Assembly: GCA_022567155.1 (NCBI GenBank)
Contig: JADFHN010000028.1
Location: 1 to 44,772, forward strand
Reading direction: 5' to 3'
DNA: 44,772 bases
From: Bacteroidota bacterium
GTDB lineage: Bacteria; Bacteroidota; Bacteroidia; Cytophagales; Cyclobacteriaceae
The translations under genes and the position numbers were made by a program. Of the stretch, positions 14,254-23,631 are shown piece by piece. The stretch's first letter is position 1, and every line of letters begins with the position of its first letter. The notes under the pieces were generated by a model. That model did no database searches, was not told where the DNA came from, and was given only the letters and a program-made list of their open reading frames with translations.

Positions 14254-16278
14254 ATGGAATTTAAACTTACCAGCGAATACAAGCCCTCAGGAGACCAGCC
14301 GCAAGCAATAGCCCAGCTTGTACAGGGAATAATAGCAGACGAAAAGCACCAGACATTATTGGGGGTTACCGGATCTGGTAAAACTTTTACGATTGCTAAT
14401 TTATTAGCAGAGGTAAAGCGTCCTACTATTGTTCTGAGTCATAATAAAACACTTGCAGCCCAGCTTTATGGTGAGTTCAAGCAGTTCTTTCCTGACAATG
14501 CGGTAGAGTATTTTATTTCATATTATGATTACTATCAACCTGAGGCATATATGCCCGCCACGAATCTGTACATTGAAAAAGACCTGTCTATTAACGAAGA
14601 AATTGAAAAGCTAAGGCTGAGTGCGACGTCCGAATTACTGACAGGCCGGCGTGATATAATTGTAGTAGCCTCTGTTTCCTGCATTTACGGAATTGGAAAC
14701 CCGGAAGAATTCAGCAAAAATGTGATCCGTTTGCAAACCGGTGATGTAATTTCCAGAAATAAGTTGTTGTTTTCACTGGTTGATATCCTTTACAGTCGTA
14801 CTGAGGCGGAATTCAGAAGAGGCACATTTCGTGTAAAGGGAGACACCGTTGACATTTTTATTGCATATGGAGATTTTGCATACCGTATCATTTTCTGGGG
14901 CGATGAGGTCGAATCCATCCAGCGAATTAATCCGGTAACAGGTAAAAAAATCCACGATGAGAAATTGATTACCATCTTCCCTGCAAACCTGTTTGTTACT
15001 GCCAAGGATCAGATAAAAACCGCTATCCATCAAATCCAGGACGACCTCGTGGCACAGATAGCATTGTTCGAATCGGAACATCGAACGATGGAAGCCCGTC
15101 GTATTCAGGAGCGAACCGAATTTGACCTGGAAATGATACGTGAACTGGGTTATTGCTCGGGGATCGAAAATTATTCCAGATATTTCGATCTTCGGAAACC
15201 CGGGGCACGTCCATTTTGCCTGCTCGATTATTTTCCCGATGATTATCTGATGATTATTGACGAAAGTCATGTCGCGCTGCCTCAGGTGCGTGCCATGTGG
15301 GGAGGTGACCGAGCACGAAAAGTAAACCTGGTGGACTATGGCTTCAGGCTCCCGTCTGCCCTGGATAACCGGCCTCTTAGTTTCAACGAATTCGAGTCGC
15401 TTTTGAACCAAGTGATTTACGTAAGTGCAACCCCGGGCGAATACGAACTGCGGAAATCCGAGGGTGTGATCGTAGAGCAATTAATACGGCCGACCGGGCT
15501 GATAGATCCTGAAATCGATGTCAGGCCCAGCACAAACCAGATTGATGATTTGCTGGAGGAAATAGACGAACGGGCCAAAAAAGGCGAACGCGCGCTTGTG
15601 ACAACGCTGACAAAACGGATGGCGGAAGAATTGACCAAGTTTTTGTTAAGAGCAGGCGTTAAGTGCCGGTATATCCATTCGGAGGTTAACACATTGGACC
15701 GGGTTGAGATTTTGCGGGAATTACGATTGGGGGTGTTTGATGTACTTGTGGGCGTAAACCTGCTGCGCGAAGGCCTTGACTTACCCGAAGTTTCACTGGT
15801 AGCCATTCTTGATGCCGACAAAGAAGGATTCCTGCGAAATGTGAAGTCCCTGATTCAGACAATAGGTCGTGCTGCCCGTAATGTTGAAGGTAAAGTGATC
15901 ATGTACGCTGATATTGTTACCGAATCTATGCGCATCGCGATTGATGAAACAAGTCGCAGAAGAAAAGTACAGTTGGATTATAATCTTGCAAATAATATTA
16001 CTCCACAAACCATTGTAAAGAGTACACAGGACATACTTTCACAAACAAAGGTGGCTGACAAATACATCGAACGTAAGAAATATTATGTTGAGCCTGAAAA
16101 ACAATCAGTGGCTGCTGACCCTGTAGTGGCCTATATGAACAAAGACGAACTGAGAAAACTGATCAAAAAGACCCGGAAAAGCATGGAGCACGCTGCCAAA
16201 GACCTCGATTTTATTGAGGCAGCCCGCCTTCGCGATGAACTTTCGGAACTTGAAAACATGTTGGACCTTAAGGATTAA
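14254..16278 (+). CDS. uvrB: Excinuclease ABC subunit B
   Basis: UvrB is the damage-verifying helicase of nucleotide excision repair; it receives DNA from UvrA and recruits the UvrC nuclease. The 674-residue product is full length. Visible motifs are Walker A GVTGSGKTFT, the beta-hairpin YYDYYQPEAY, the DExH box DESHV, motif III YVSATPG, motif VI QTIGRAARN and a C-terminal UVR domain (LDFIEAARLRDELSELE) that binds UvrC. Nothing is unusual. The surrounding genes have no repair role, so the position is probably incidental. Confidence 0.97.
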   Translation: MEFKLTSEYKPSGDQPQAIAQLVQGIIADEKHQTLLGVTGSGKTFTIANLLAEVKRPTIVLSHNKTLAAQLYGEFKQFFPDNAVEYFISYYDYYQPEAYMPATNLYIEKDLSINEEIEKLRLSATSELLTGRRDIIVVASVSCIYGIGNPEEFSKNVIRLQTGDVISRNKLLFSLVDILYSRTEAEFRRGTFRVKGDTVDIFIAYGDFAYRIIFWGDEVESIQRINPVTGKKIHDEKLITIFPANLFVTAKDQIKTAIHQIQDDLVAQIALFESEHRTMEARRIQERTEFDLEMIRELGYCSGIENYSRYFDLRKPGARPFCLLDYFPDDYLMIIDESHVALPQVRAMWGGDRARKVNLVDYGFRLPSALDNRPLSFNEFESLLNQVIYVSATPGEYELRKSEGVIVEQLIRPTGLIDPEIDVRPSTNQIDDLLEEIDERAKKGERALVTTLTKRMAEELTKFLLRAGVKCRYIHSEVNTLDRVEILRELRLGVFDVLVGVNLLREGLDLPEVSLVAILDADKEGFLRNVKSLIQTIGRAARNVEGKVIMYADIVTESMRIAIDETSRRRKVQLDYNLANNITPQTIVKSTQDILSQTKVADKYIERKKYYVEPEKQSVAADPVVAYMNKDELRKLIKKTRKSMEHAAKDLDFIEAARLRDELSELENMLDLKD

Positions 16279-16312
16279 CGCACGCGTCAACTGCCAGCTC
16301 CACTATTAATTT

Positions 16313-16745
16313 ATGAAATATATTGCAGTCTTCGTTTTGCTTTTTTAGACATGACAGCCGGACATGCACAGATCACCCGTGATTTACTTCTGGGAGTAGC
16401 GTTTGATCTTTTCAAAACAGACCAGATTTCAGTAGCCTCAAAAGTGCAGGCCGGTGCTGAGGTTAATTACTTTATCGTCCGAAACATTAGCGCAACAGGT
16501 GGTATTGAAATATGGACAGGCACACGTGATAATAGCAGCCTCATATTAGGAATGCGGTGGTATCCGGTTGAGCCTGTTTTTATCGGTTCAGAGGTATGGT
16601 CGGACAAGGAGATCTGGGGATAGGAGCCGGGCTTATCTTTCCGCTGAACGCAACATGGAAGATCGAAGGAATGGCAGATTACTACACTAATCAGGGTGAA
16701 ATAGCATTCAGAGCAGGAATTGCCTTGATCTTCCGTAAATTTTGA
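16313..16745 (+). pseudogene. Outer-membrane beta-barrel-like gene with two frameshifts
   Basis: A signal-peptide start MKYIAVFVLLF at 16313 runs into a TAG inside a T-rich tract. One frame over, the sequence continues as LDMTAGHAQITRDLLLGVAF, which supplies a GHA-Q cleavage site. Around 16600 the frame changes again, from FIGSE to VGQGDLGIGAGLIFPLN, and ends in GEIAFRAGIALIFRKF with a final aromatic residue. Alternating hydrophobic strands and the terminal phenylalanine are typical of small outer-membrane barrels. If both shifts were repaired the protein would be about 143 residues. The gene is dead or the read has two indels. Confidence 0.6.
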
Positions 16746-16774
16746 TTTTGATTGTATTTCTTGGTAACCATAAA

Positions 16775-16808
16775 AAAATCCTGGTCTATTTACATAAACC
16801 AGGATTTT
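16775..16808. terminator. Hairpin terminator between convergent genes
   Basis: An 11-bp perfect inverted repeat (AAAATCCTGGT and ACCAGGATTTT) with a 12-base loop is flanked by A and T tracts on its two sides. It lies between the plus-strand barrel gene and the minus-strand superoxide dismutase gene, where a bidirectional intrinsic terminator is expected. Confidence 0.8.
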
Positions 16809-16837
16809 ACTATTTCTAATACTCCTCTCAGAAAAGG

Positions 16838-17440
16838 TTATTCTGCATATCTTCTTGCCACTTCTTCCCAGTTGATTACATTCCAGAATGCAGCAATATA
16901 ATCCGGGCGTTTGTTTTGATACTTCAGGTAATAGGCATGCTCCCAGACATCGAGGCCCAGGATGGGTGTTCCTCCGCATCCTATCCCCGGCATGACCGGA
17001 TTATCCTGGTTGGGGGAAGAACATACATCCACTTCTCCGCCGCCTTTTTTGCATAACCACGCCCATCCCGAGCCGAAACGCGTGGTTGCAGCAGTAGAAA
17101 ACTCATTCTTAAATGAATCAAATGAGCCAAACCTGGCATTAATAGCCTGTGCGAGGTCTCCTTCCGGCTGCCCGCCTCCGTTGGGCGACATCACGGTCCA
17201 GAAAAGACTGTGGTTATAATGCCCACCGCCATTATTCCGGACTGCAGCGGAGTAGTCATCAATATTGCTTAGAATTTCATCCAGGCTTTTTCCTTCCAGA
17301 TCTGTACCAGCAATTGCGTTGTTTAAATTTGTAATATAAGCGTTATGATGCCTGTCATGATGGATTTCCATTGTCAGGGCATCGATGTGTGGTTCCAGCG
17401 AACCAAACGAATACGGTAAGGGTGGTAATTCAAATGCCAT
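16838..17440 (-). CDS. Superoxide dismutase, Fe/Mn family (manganese-like)
   Basis: The enzyme converts superoxide to hydrogen peroxide and oxygen. The 200-residue product has the N-terminal helical domain with the first metal histidine ([12 protein letters not shown]), the second ([10 protein letters not shown]), the C-terminal GSGWAWL motif, and the Asp/His pair in LDVWEHAYY. The outer-sphere glutamine sits in NQDNPVM and a glycine occupies the place used by the N-terminal glutamine of FeSOD. This pattern favours manganese or cambialistic use. There is no signal peptide, so it is cytoplasmic. Gene symbol sodA or sodB cannot be settled. Confidence 0.93.
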   Translation of the reverse strand: MAFELPPLPYSFGSLEPHIDALTMEIHHDRHHNAYITNLNNAIAGTDLEGKSLDEILSNIDDYSAAVRNNGGGHYNHSLFWTVMSPNGGGQPEGDLAQAINARFGSFDSFKNEFSTAATTRFGSGWAWLCKKGGGEVDVCSSPNQDNPVMPGIGCGGTPILGLDVWEHAYYLKYQNKRPDYIAAFWNVINWEEVARRYAE

Positions 17441-17507
17441 ATTTATTTAGATTTAGATTGGTTAAACATATTTTTTATAAATATACAAAACTGACAGAAT
17501 AGCTTTT

Positions 17508-17969
17508 TCACTTTTCTCTTAATTCCTTAAAAAAGTCTTCAACCAACTGACCACACTTTTTTGCCATTACTCCTCCATGCACTTCGGTAGCCTCGTGCAG
17601 CAATGATTTGCCTTTTTTATCCGAATAAAGGGAATGCCCCCTAACAGGATCGCTGGCTCCAAATATGATCTTTTTGATCTTTGACCAGTGCAATGCTCCG
17701 GCACACATCGGGCATGGCTCCAGGGTAACATACAATGTGCATTCAGGTAAATATTTTGCTCCCATAAATTGAAATGCCGAAGTTAGTGCAATCATTTCAG
17801 CATGAGCAGTTGCATCGTTCAATTTCTCGGTTTGATTGTACCCTTTGCCAATCATGCGGATGCCCGCCACGATAACAGCGCCAACAGGTATTTCTCCTTC
17901 TGACTTTGCCTTTTCCGCAAGTAGCAGGGCTTCCTTCATGAAATAGGTATCGTTATATAAAGACTTCAC
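17508..17969 (-). CDS. TadA/guanine-deaminase family nucleoside deaminase
   Basis: This 153-residue zinc deaminase has the conserved HAE motif (HAEMIAL, with the catalytic glutamate) and the PCPMCAGA zinc site. The family includes TadA, which makes inosine at the tRNA-Arg wobble position, and guanine deaminases. GAVIVAG near the N-terminus and the IIFGASDP segment fit TadA, but length and motifs do not separate the two for certain. It starts six bases after the end of the exported hypothetical gene upstream, so the two are co-transcribed. Confidence 0.88.
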   Translation of the reverse strand: MKSLYNDTYFMKEALLLAEKAKSEGEIPVGAVIVAGIRMIGKGYNQTEKLNDATAHAEMIALTSAFQFMGAKYLPECTLYVTLEPCPMCAGALHWSKIKKIIFGASDPVRGHSLYSDKKGKSLLHEATEVHGGVMAKKCGQLVEDFFKELREK

Positions 17970-17975
17970 GTAGCT

Positions 17976-18569
17976 CTATTTAATCGTTACACTGTTCATT
18001 ATTTCTCTCGCCACAGGTTGCCACTCATCTTTGATACGGGCTGGGCAACTGAAGTTGAAAACCAATGTGCCCTTATCATATAATGTATATTGGAGGTAGT
18101 AATATTTTGAAATACCCCCGGAGCTACCTGTATATGAAAGTGCAGGATTCCCCTTTATATTGGACACAAATTCAAATACAGCAAAATCTCTCCCCTTAAT
18201 GTTTCTTATTTCCTCCCTACTGAAACGCACTGTGTCAAAAAGTTGTAAAATGCTTGCTTTATATACACTTTGCAGCATTTCAAGATCCCCTTCTTCCCAG
18301 GTTGAAAATGCATGGTTTACGCCCAACTCCATAATACGCTGCATATCCGTAAACAAAGCAATCGATTTACGGTATGAGCTTACTCTTTGCCACATGTCAG
18401 CCTCACTCATTGGTATAAAGTTAGCCGGTATTTTCATTGCGATCTCTTTAGAAATTTTCTTTTTTACCAGCCGGGTCTGCGCCTGACAATCTCCGTGTAA
18501 TCCGGTTAGGATTACAAATACAACGATTAAACCTCCCCTCCCTGCTTTGCTGAATAATATCCTGTTCAT
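17976..18569 (-). CDS. Exported protein of unknown function
   Basis: The 197-residue product begins with a basic start and a hydrophobic stretch (GGLIVVFVILTGLHG) ending in a likely cleavage site near CQAQ, so it should be exported to the periplasm. The mature part has a mixed helix/strand pattern, an early KIPANFIPMSEADMWQRVSS segment and a C-terminal FNFSCPARIKDEWQPVAREI segment. I do not recognise a catalytic motif. It precedes the deaminase gene with a very short gap, which may only mean shared transcription. Confidence 0.7.
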   Translation of the reverse strand: MNRILFSKAGRGGLIVVFVILTGLHGDCQAQTRLVKKKISKEIAMKIPANFIPMSEADMWQRVSSYRKSIALFTDMQRIMELGVNHAFSTWEEGDLEMLQSVYKASILQLFDTVRFSREEIRNIKGRDFAVFEFVSNIKGNPALSYTGSSGGISKYYYLQYTLYDKGTLVFNFSCPARIKDEWQPVAREIMNSVTIK

Positions 18570-18617
18570 ACCCGTTTAATATAAAAGCCTCAAAGGTATA
18601 TAATTGGCGGTTATTAC

Positions 18618-18625
18618 TAAATTTG
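18618..18625 (+). promoter_or_regulatory. Candidate -7 box for aspS
   Basis: TAAATTTG is a full match to TAnnTTTG, 46 bases upstream of the aspS ATG. The -33 region has no clear TTTG. The divergent gene on the minus strand shares this 100-base spacer. Confidence 0.4.
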
Positions 18626-18671
18626 CACTTCATTTTTGAAACATTAAATTAATTAATCACTTAATAATAAA

Positions 18672-20417
18672 ATGTACAGGACTCACACTTGCGGCGAACT
18701 CAGAATTGAAGATGTTTCAAAAGAAGTGATGCTCAGCGGCTGGGTACAGCGGATACGGGATAAAGGTGGAATGCTGTGGATTGATCTGAGAGACCGGTAT
18801 GGCATTACACAATTAATATTTGATGATAGCAAGACGGATGCCGATATTATACGGAAAGTGAGAACATTAGGCAGGGAATATGTGATTCAGGCCACAGGAA
18901 TTGTTACAGAACGATTTTCCAAAAATCCGAATATACCCACCGGCAAAATTGAAATTGCAGTTAGCGAGCTGACAGTCCTGAATCCCTCCAAAGTACCGCC
19001 GTTTACGATTGAAAACGATACGGATGGAGGCGAAGATCTGAGAATGAAATTCCGGTATCTCGATCTGAGGCGCCCCGTTATGAGAGAAAATATTCAATTC
19101 CGGCACAAACTGATGCAGCATACCCGCTCATACCTGGACGGTCAACAATTTATCGAAATCGAAACACCTGTACTTATCAAATCCACTCCGGAAGGTGCAC
19201 GCGATTTTGTAGTTCCCTCACGCATGAATCCCGGCGAATTTTATGCCTTGCCTCAATCACCGCAAACATTCAAGCAATTGCTCATGATAAGTGGATTTGA
19301 TAAATATTATCAGATCGTGAAGTGCTTTCGCGATGAAGACCTTCGCGCCGACCGGCAACCGGAATTTACACAGATTGACTGCGAAATGTCTTTTGTGACA
19401 AGAGATGACGTTCTCGATACTTTTGAAGGACTTATTAAGCATCTTTTCAGCAATGTGTTAGACATAACGCCCGATACGTTTCAGAGAATGACCTACGATG
19501 ACGCTGTCAAAATATACGGCACAGACAAGCCGGACATCCGGTTTGAGATGAAGTTTGTGGAGTTGAATGACCTTGTGAAAGGGAAGGGATTTCGAGTTTT
19601 TGATGATGCCGGGCTAATAGTAGGCATCAATGCGGAGAGTTGTGCCGGATATTCCAGAAAGCAGCTGGACGCATTGACTGAATATGTAAAACGACCTCAG
19701 GTAGGGGCAAAAGGGCTTGTATATGTGAAATACAATGAAGACGGCACATTCAAATCATCGGTTGATAAATTTTTTAATCAGGAACAACTTGCTAATTGGG
19801 CAGAACGCTTTCAGGCCAGGCCAGGCGATCTCATGCTGATTGTTGCCGGAGATTCTTCGGCCACCCGCACTGCCTTGTCGGTGCTTCGCCTGCATATGGG
19901 CGAGACGCTTGAGCTAATGAATAACCAGGAATTTTTACCCCTATGGATTGTTGATTTCCCCCTCCTGGAATGGGATGAAGAAACCCAGCGATATTATGCG
20001 ATGCATCACCCCTTCACAAGCGCCAAATCTGAAGACATTGAAAAACTTGAAACAGATCCTGGTGAAGTGAAAGCAAATGCATACGACCTTGTGATCAATG
20101 GTATAGAAATCGGGGGCGGGTCTATTCGGATACATGACCGTAAGTTGCAGCAAAAGATGTTTGATGCACTGGGATTTACGGAAGAAGAGGCAAACCAGCA
20201 GTTTGGTTTTTTGATGAATGCATTCAATTACGGCGCTCCCCCACATGGCGGAATAGCCTTCGGGTTTGACCGGCTGTGCGCATTGTTTGGAGGTGCGGAT
20301 TCTATCCGTGACTTTATCGCCTTTCCGAAAAATAATTCCGGTAGGGATGTAATGATCGATTCACCCGATTCAATTTCTGAAGAACAACTGAAAGAGTTGT
20401 CGATAAAAATGCGTTGA
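18672..20417 (+). CDS. aspS: Aspartyl-tRNA synthetase
   Basis: The enzyme charges tRNA-Asp. The 581-residue product has the N-terminal OB-fold anticodon domain ([20 protein letters not shown]), class II motif 2 ([19 protein letters not shown]), a bacterial GAD insertion domain (about residues 280-420) and motif 3 ([10 protein letters not shown]). The GAD insert marks it as the bacterial-type enzyme, separate from the archaeal one, so this part of the window is clearly bacterial. Length and start are normal. Confidence 0.97.
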   Translation: MYRTHTCGELRIEDVSKEVMLSGWVQRIRDKGGMLWIDLRDRYGITQLIFDDSKTDADIIRKVRTLGREYVIQATGIVTERFSKNPNIPTGKIEIAVSELTVLNPSKVPPFTIENDTDGGEDLRMKFRYLDLRRPVMRENIQFRHKLMQHTRSYLDGQQFIEIETPVLIKSTPEGARDFVVPSRMNPGEFYALPQSPQTFKQLLMISGFDKYYQIVKCFRDEDLRADRQPEFTQIDCEMSFVTRDDVLDTFEGLIKHLFSNVLDITPDTFQRMTYDDAVKIYGTDKPDIRFEMKFVELNDLVKGKGFRVFDDAGLIVGINAESCAGYSRKQLDALTEYVKRPQVGAKGLVYVKYNEDGTFKSSVDKFFNQEQLANWAERFQARPGDLMLIVAGDSSATRTALSVLRLHMGETLELMNNQEFLPLWIVDFPLLEWDEETQRYYAMHHPFTSAKSEDIEKLETDPGEVKANAYDLVINGIEIGGGSIRIHDRKLQQKMFDALGFTEEEANQQFGFLMNAFNYGAPPHGGIAFGFDRLCALFGGADSIRDFIAFPKNNSGRDVMIDSPDSISEEQLKELSIKMR

Positions 20418-20677
20418 AGTAAAAATCTTATCTGACAAAGCTTAAAAAATAGTCCGGATTATTTACCGGCAACGTGCTTATGTTTAAAATTTAGCAGGAA
20501 TCAATCTCATGATCCGGTATTGCTGCACAGGGTTTCAGTTCCGGGCACTAATCATCGTCCCACAGGGCCACTAACCTAAATGCAGAAACCATTACCAACA
20601 TCTTCTGCCAACTTTTCACCTATTTGTATAAATGCAGGTGAAAAATATAACTATACCATATAATACCATAAACTTGG

Positions 20678-20707
20678 TTTGTTAACAACGTATTCATTAT
20701 ATATTTG
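20678..20707 (+). promoter_or_regulatory. Bacteroidota-type promoter of trkA-trkH
   Basis: A -33 TTTG at 20678-20681 and a -7 TATATTTG at 20700-20707 are separated by 18 bases, close to the usual 19. The ATG of trkA is 23 bases further on. The rest of the 313-base gap after aspS (20418-20677) shows no gene, RNA or clear hairpin. Confidence 0.65.
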
Positions 20708-20730
20708 TACAGGAAATAACATGATTTTCA

Positions 20731-22071
20731 ATGAGAATAATAATCTCAGGTGCTGGTGACGTTGGGTTTCACTTGGCCAAACTTCTTGCTTATGAAGAAC
20801 ATGATATAGCACTCATCGACCTTAGTCAAAGCAAACTCGACTATGCAAGTTCACATCTTGATGTGGCGGCAATTAAAGGCAGCTCAATATCGATTCGGGT
20901 TCTTTCGGAAGCAAATGCAAAAAATGCAGACCTTTTGATCGCAGTTACACAGGATGAGGCCACTAATATTGCAACCGCGATCTTTGCTAAAAAACTGGGC
21001 GTTAAGCGAACCGTTGCCCGGATACAAAACACCGAATACCTTTTCAACAAAGAGATTCTGAATCTCAAAGACCTTGGAATTGATGAAATTATTTCGCCTG
21101 AATCGCTGGCAGCCCGGGAAATTAAAAGGCTGCTGAGAGAATCGGCAGTTACGGACTCATTCGATTTTGATAGTGGCAAGCTGTCGTTGGTTGGAACGAT
21201 AATAAATGAGAACAGTATCCTTAACAATAAGTTGCTTGAAGATGTAAGCAGTATTATCAGCGACAATCAATTTATAAATATTGCGCTTCTAAGGGATAAA
21301 CAGACCATAATCCCTCATGGTAATAACCGGTTTCAAGCCAATGACCATGCGTATTTTATAACCCTTCCAGGAGGCACGGACAAAATTCTGGAACTCTCCG
21401 GTCAGCAAAGAAAGGAACTGAAACGCATTATGGTAATGGGGGGAAGTAAAGTGGGAGTTCATGCGGCAAAATCGCTGAGTAAAAAATACCGTGTAAAACT
21501 GATCGAAAAAGACCACGACAAATGTTTTGAACTGGCCGATTTGCTCCCCAATGTATTGGTAGTGAACGGAGACGGCAGTGATGTGGAGTTTCTGAATGAA
21601 AACGGCATTGAAGAGATCGACGCATTTATGGCCGTAACCGGTAATTCGGATACGAATATTATTTCCTGCCTGGTTGCAAAAGAAAAAGAAGTGAAAAAAA
21701 CAATAGCCCTGGTAGAAAACATTGATTATATCCACCTGTCGCAGAATATAGGGGTAGATACCATGATCAATAAAAAATTGATTGCCGCAAATTTTATATT
21801 CAGATATATACGTAAAGGTGATATCGTTACACTTACCTCCATTCACGGGGTAGATGCCGAAATAATGGAGTTTATTGTAAAAGTTGAGTCTAAAATAACC
21901 TCTGATCATCTCAAAGACCTGAATTTCCCTGAAAATGCAATTATCGGTGGTGTAATCCGTAAAGGCGAAGGAATTATTCCCGATGGTGAATTTCAATTCA
22001 GACCAAAAGACCGGGCCGTAGTACTATGCAAACCCGAATGCATACACGAAGTTGAGGAGTATTTTAAGTAA
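20731..22071 (+). CDS. trkA: Trk potassium uptake regulatory protein TrkA
   Basis: TrkA is the cytoplasmic NAD-binding ring that gates the TrkH potassium channel. The 446-residue product has two RCK modules: a Rossmann motif at the N-terminus (ISGAGDVGFHLA) with its TrkA_C domain, and a second at about residue 235 (VMGGSKVGVHAA) with another TrkA_C domain. This duplicated form is the usual partner of TrkH. Its TAA stop overlaps the trkH ATG by one base, so the two are translationally coupled. Confidence 0.95.
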   Translation: MRIIISGAGDVGFHLAKLLAYEEHDIALIDLSQSKLDYASSHLDVAAIKGSSISIRVLSEANAKNADLLIAVTQDEATNIATAIFAKKLGVKRTVARIQNTEYLFNKEILNLKDLGIDEIISPESLAAREIKRLLRESAVTDSFDFDSGKLSLVGTIINENSILNNKLLEDVSSIISDNQFINIALLRDKQTIIPHGNNRFQANDHAYFITLPGGTDKILELSGQQRKELKRIMVMGGSKVGVHAAKSLSKKYRVKLIEKDHDKCFELADLLPNVLVVNGDGSDVEFLNENGIEEIDAFMAVTGNSDTNIISCLVAKEKEVKKTIALVENIDYIHLSQNIGVDTMINKKLIAANFIFRYIRKGDIVTLTSIHGVDAEIMEFIVKVESKITSDHLKDLNFPENAIIGGVIRKGEGIIPDGEFQFRPKDRAVVLCKPECIHEVEEYFK

Positions 22072-23525
22072 TGAGACACAACTTCAAAAGTATAATCAGC
22101 ATTCTGAGCATCCTTCTGATCTTCAACGGAGTATTCATGCTTTTTTGCCTTCCGTTTATACTCTATTATGGTGAAGACTGGAGGCCAATGGTGCTTTCTG
22201 CATGCATCATCCTTGTATCAGGCATCATCATCCGGTTAGCCACATCCGGAAAAATTGCAACCGAATTGAAAAAAAGAGATGGCTATCTGATCGTAACGCT
22301 TGGATGGCTCGTACTGTCTTTTTCAGGAACACTCCCTTATCTCTTTTCAGGGGCAATTCCTGATTTTACAAATGCTTTTTTTGAGACAATATCAGGCTAT
22401 ACGACCACAGGAGCCACTATTCTTACGGATATTGAATCCATGCCAAAGGGTATTTTGTTATGGCGCAGCCTCACACAATGGATGGGAGGAATGGGGATTA
22501 TCGTGTTAGCGGTGGCTATCCTTCCGCTTCTGGGCATCGGAGGTATGCAGCTTTTTGTAGCGGAAGCACCGGGAATTACGCCCGATAAACTGAAACCAAG
22601 AATTCAGGATACCGCAAAGAGGCTGTGGTTGATATACGTCCTGCTGACGTTGGGTGAAACCATCCTCCTCACCGCAGGAGGCATGTCTTTTTACGATGCC
22701 GTCAACCACTCGCTCACTACCATGGCAACCGGTGGATTTTCAACAAAAAATGCAAGCATTGCCCATTTCTCCTCGCCGTTTATTCACTACGTCATAATTT
22801 TTTTTATGTTTCTTGGCGGAACAAACTTTACGCTCACCTACTTCATCTTTAAAGGCAGATTTCAGAAGGCGTGGAAAAATGAAGAGTTTCAGATGTACCT
22901 GGCCTTCACGCTGGTGGTTTCCGTTCTTGTAAGTATAATCGTATATACTTTTACTGAAACGGGCGCTGAAAAATCTTTCCGTGACAGTTTGTTTCAGGTA
23001 TTGTCCGTTGTCACAACCACCGGATACTCTACATCGGATTACACAGCATGGACTCCTTTTCTTACGGTAGCTTTTTTCGCCCTGATGTTTGTGGGGGGGT
23101 CTGCCGGTTCCACCGCTGGTGGTGTAAAAATAGTACGCCATCTTGTACTGTTAAAAAACAGTTTTCTTGAAATGAAGCGACAGTTGCATCCTTCGGCTGT
23201 GATTCCCGTAAGGCTTAATGGCAAGAGTATATCAGGTGATATCACTTTTCATGTGCTTGCATTTATGATGCTTTATTTGACATTATTTGCGGCAGGCAGT
23301 GTGGTTCTTGCCTGGACCGGGCTCGATTTTGAGACTGCATTAGGAGCATCGGCCGCCGCTATCGGTAATATTGGTCCGGGCCTTGGCGCTGTAGGCCCTC
23401 TGAGCAATTATGCCTTTGTCCCTGACAGTGGCAAGTGGGTGCTCACATTTTTAATGCTGGTGGGCAGGCTTGAAATATTCACCGTGCTGATACTGCTTAC
23501 TCCTGCATTCTGGAACAGACAATAA
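22071..23525 (+). CDS. trkH: Trk potassium channel subunit TrkH
   Basis: TrkH is the membrane pore of the Trk potassium uptake system. The 484-residue protein has about ten hydrophobic helices and four pore-loop motifs with the conserved glycines: SGYTTTGAT, TMATGGFST, TTTGYSTSDY and AIGNIGPGLG. These form the selectivity filter. It is encoded directly after its gating partner. A T-rich run at 23549-23567 follows the stop but no clear stem is seen before it. Confidence 0.95.
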   Translation: MRHNFKSIISILSILLIFNGVFMLFCLPFILYYGEDWRPMVLSACIILVSGIIIRLATSGKIATELKKRDGYLIVTLGWLVLSFSGTLPYLFSGAIPDFTNAFFETISGYTTTGATILTDIESMPKGILLWRSLTQWMGGMGIIVLAVAILPLLGIGGMQLFVAEAPGITPDKLKPRIQDTAKRLWLIYVLLTLGETILLTAGGMSFYDAVNHSLTTMATGGFSTKNASIAHFSSPFIHYVIIFFMFLGGTNFTLTYFIFKGRFQKAWKNEEFQMYLAFTLVVSVLVSIIVYTFTETGAEKSFRDSLFQVLSVVTTTGYSTSDYTAWTPFLTVAFFALMFVGGSAGSTAGGVKIVRHLVLLKNSFLEMKRQLHPSAVIPVRLNGKSISGDITFHVLAFMMLYLTLFAAGSVVLAWTGLDFETALGASAAAIGNIGPGLGAVGPLSNYAFVPDSGKWVLTFLMLVGRLEIFTVLILLTPAFWNRQ

Positions 23526-23631
23526 TCCCGAATCCAACCTTCCTGAAATACTTTTTTCTTTTTTTTTATGCTTAGCTTGAATTTCTGATCATTCATGCCT
23601 AAATAGGGTGAAAATTATAATAACATCACTT

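Noticed and set aside
14773-15480. A 235-codon open frame on the minus strand inside uvrB
   Set aside because: It is antisense to a fully conserved uvrB and has no recognisable domain; it is a shadow of the real gene.
18160-18486. A plus-strand open frame of 108 codons opposite the exported hypothetical gene
   Set aside because: The minus-strand gene has a clear signal peptide and sits in a short-gap pair with the deaminase; the plus-strand frame has no family features.
20418-20677. A possible structured RNA in the gap before trkA
   Set aside because: No stable stem series or known RNA motif could be found by eye, so nothing was called.
21289-21996. A 235-codon open frame on the minus strand inside trkA
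   Set aside because: Its residues are rich in Phe, His and Tyr in the manner of a shadow frame, and trkA is intact on the other strand.
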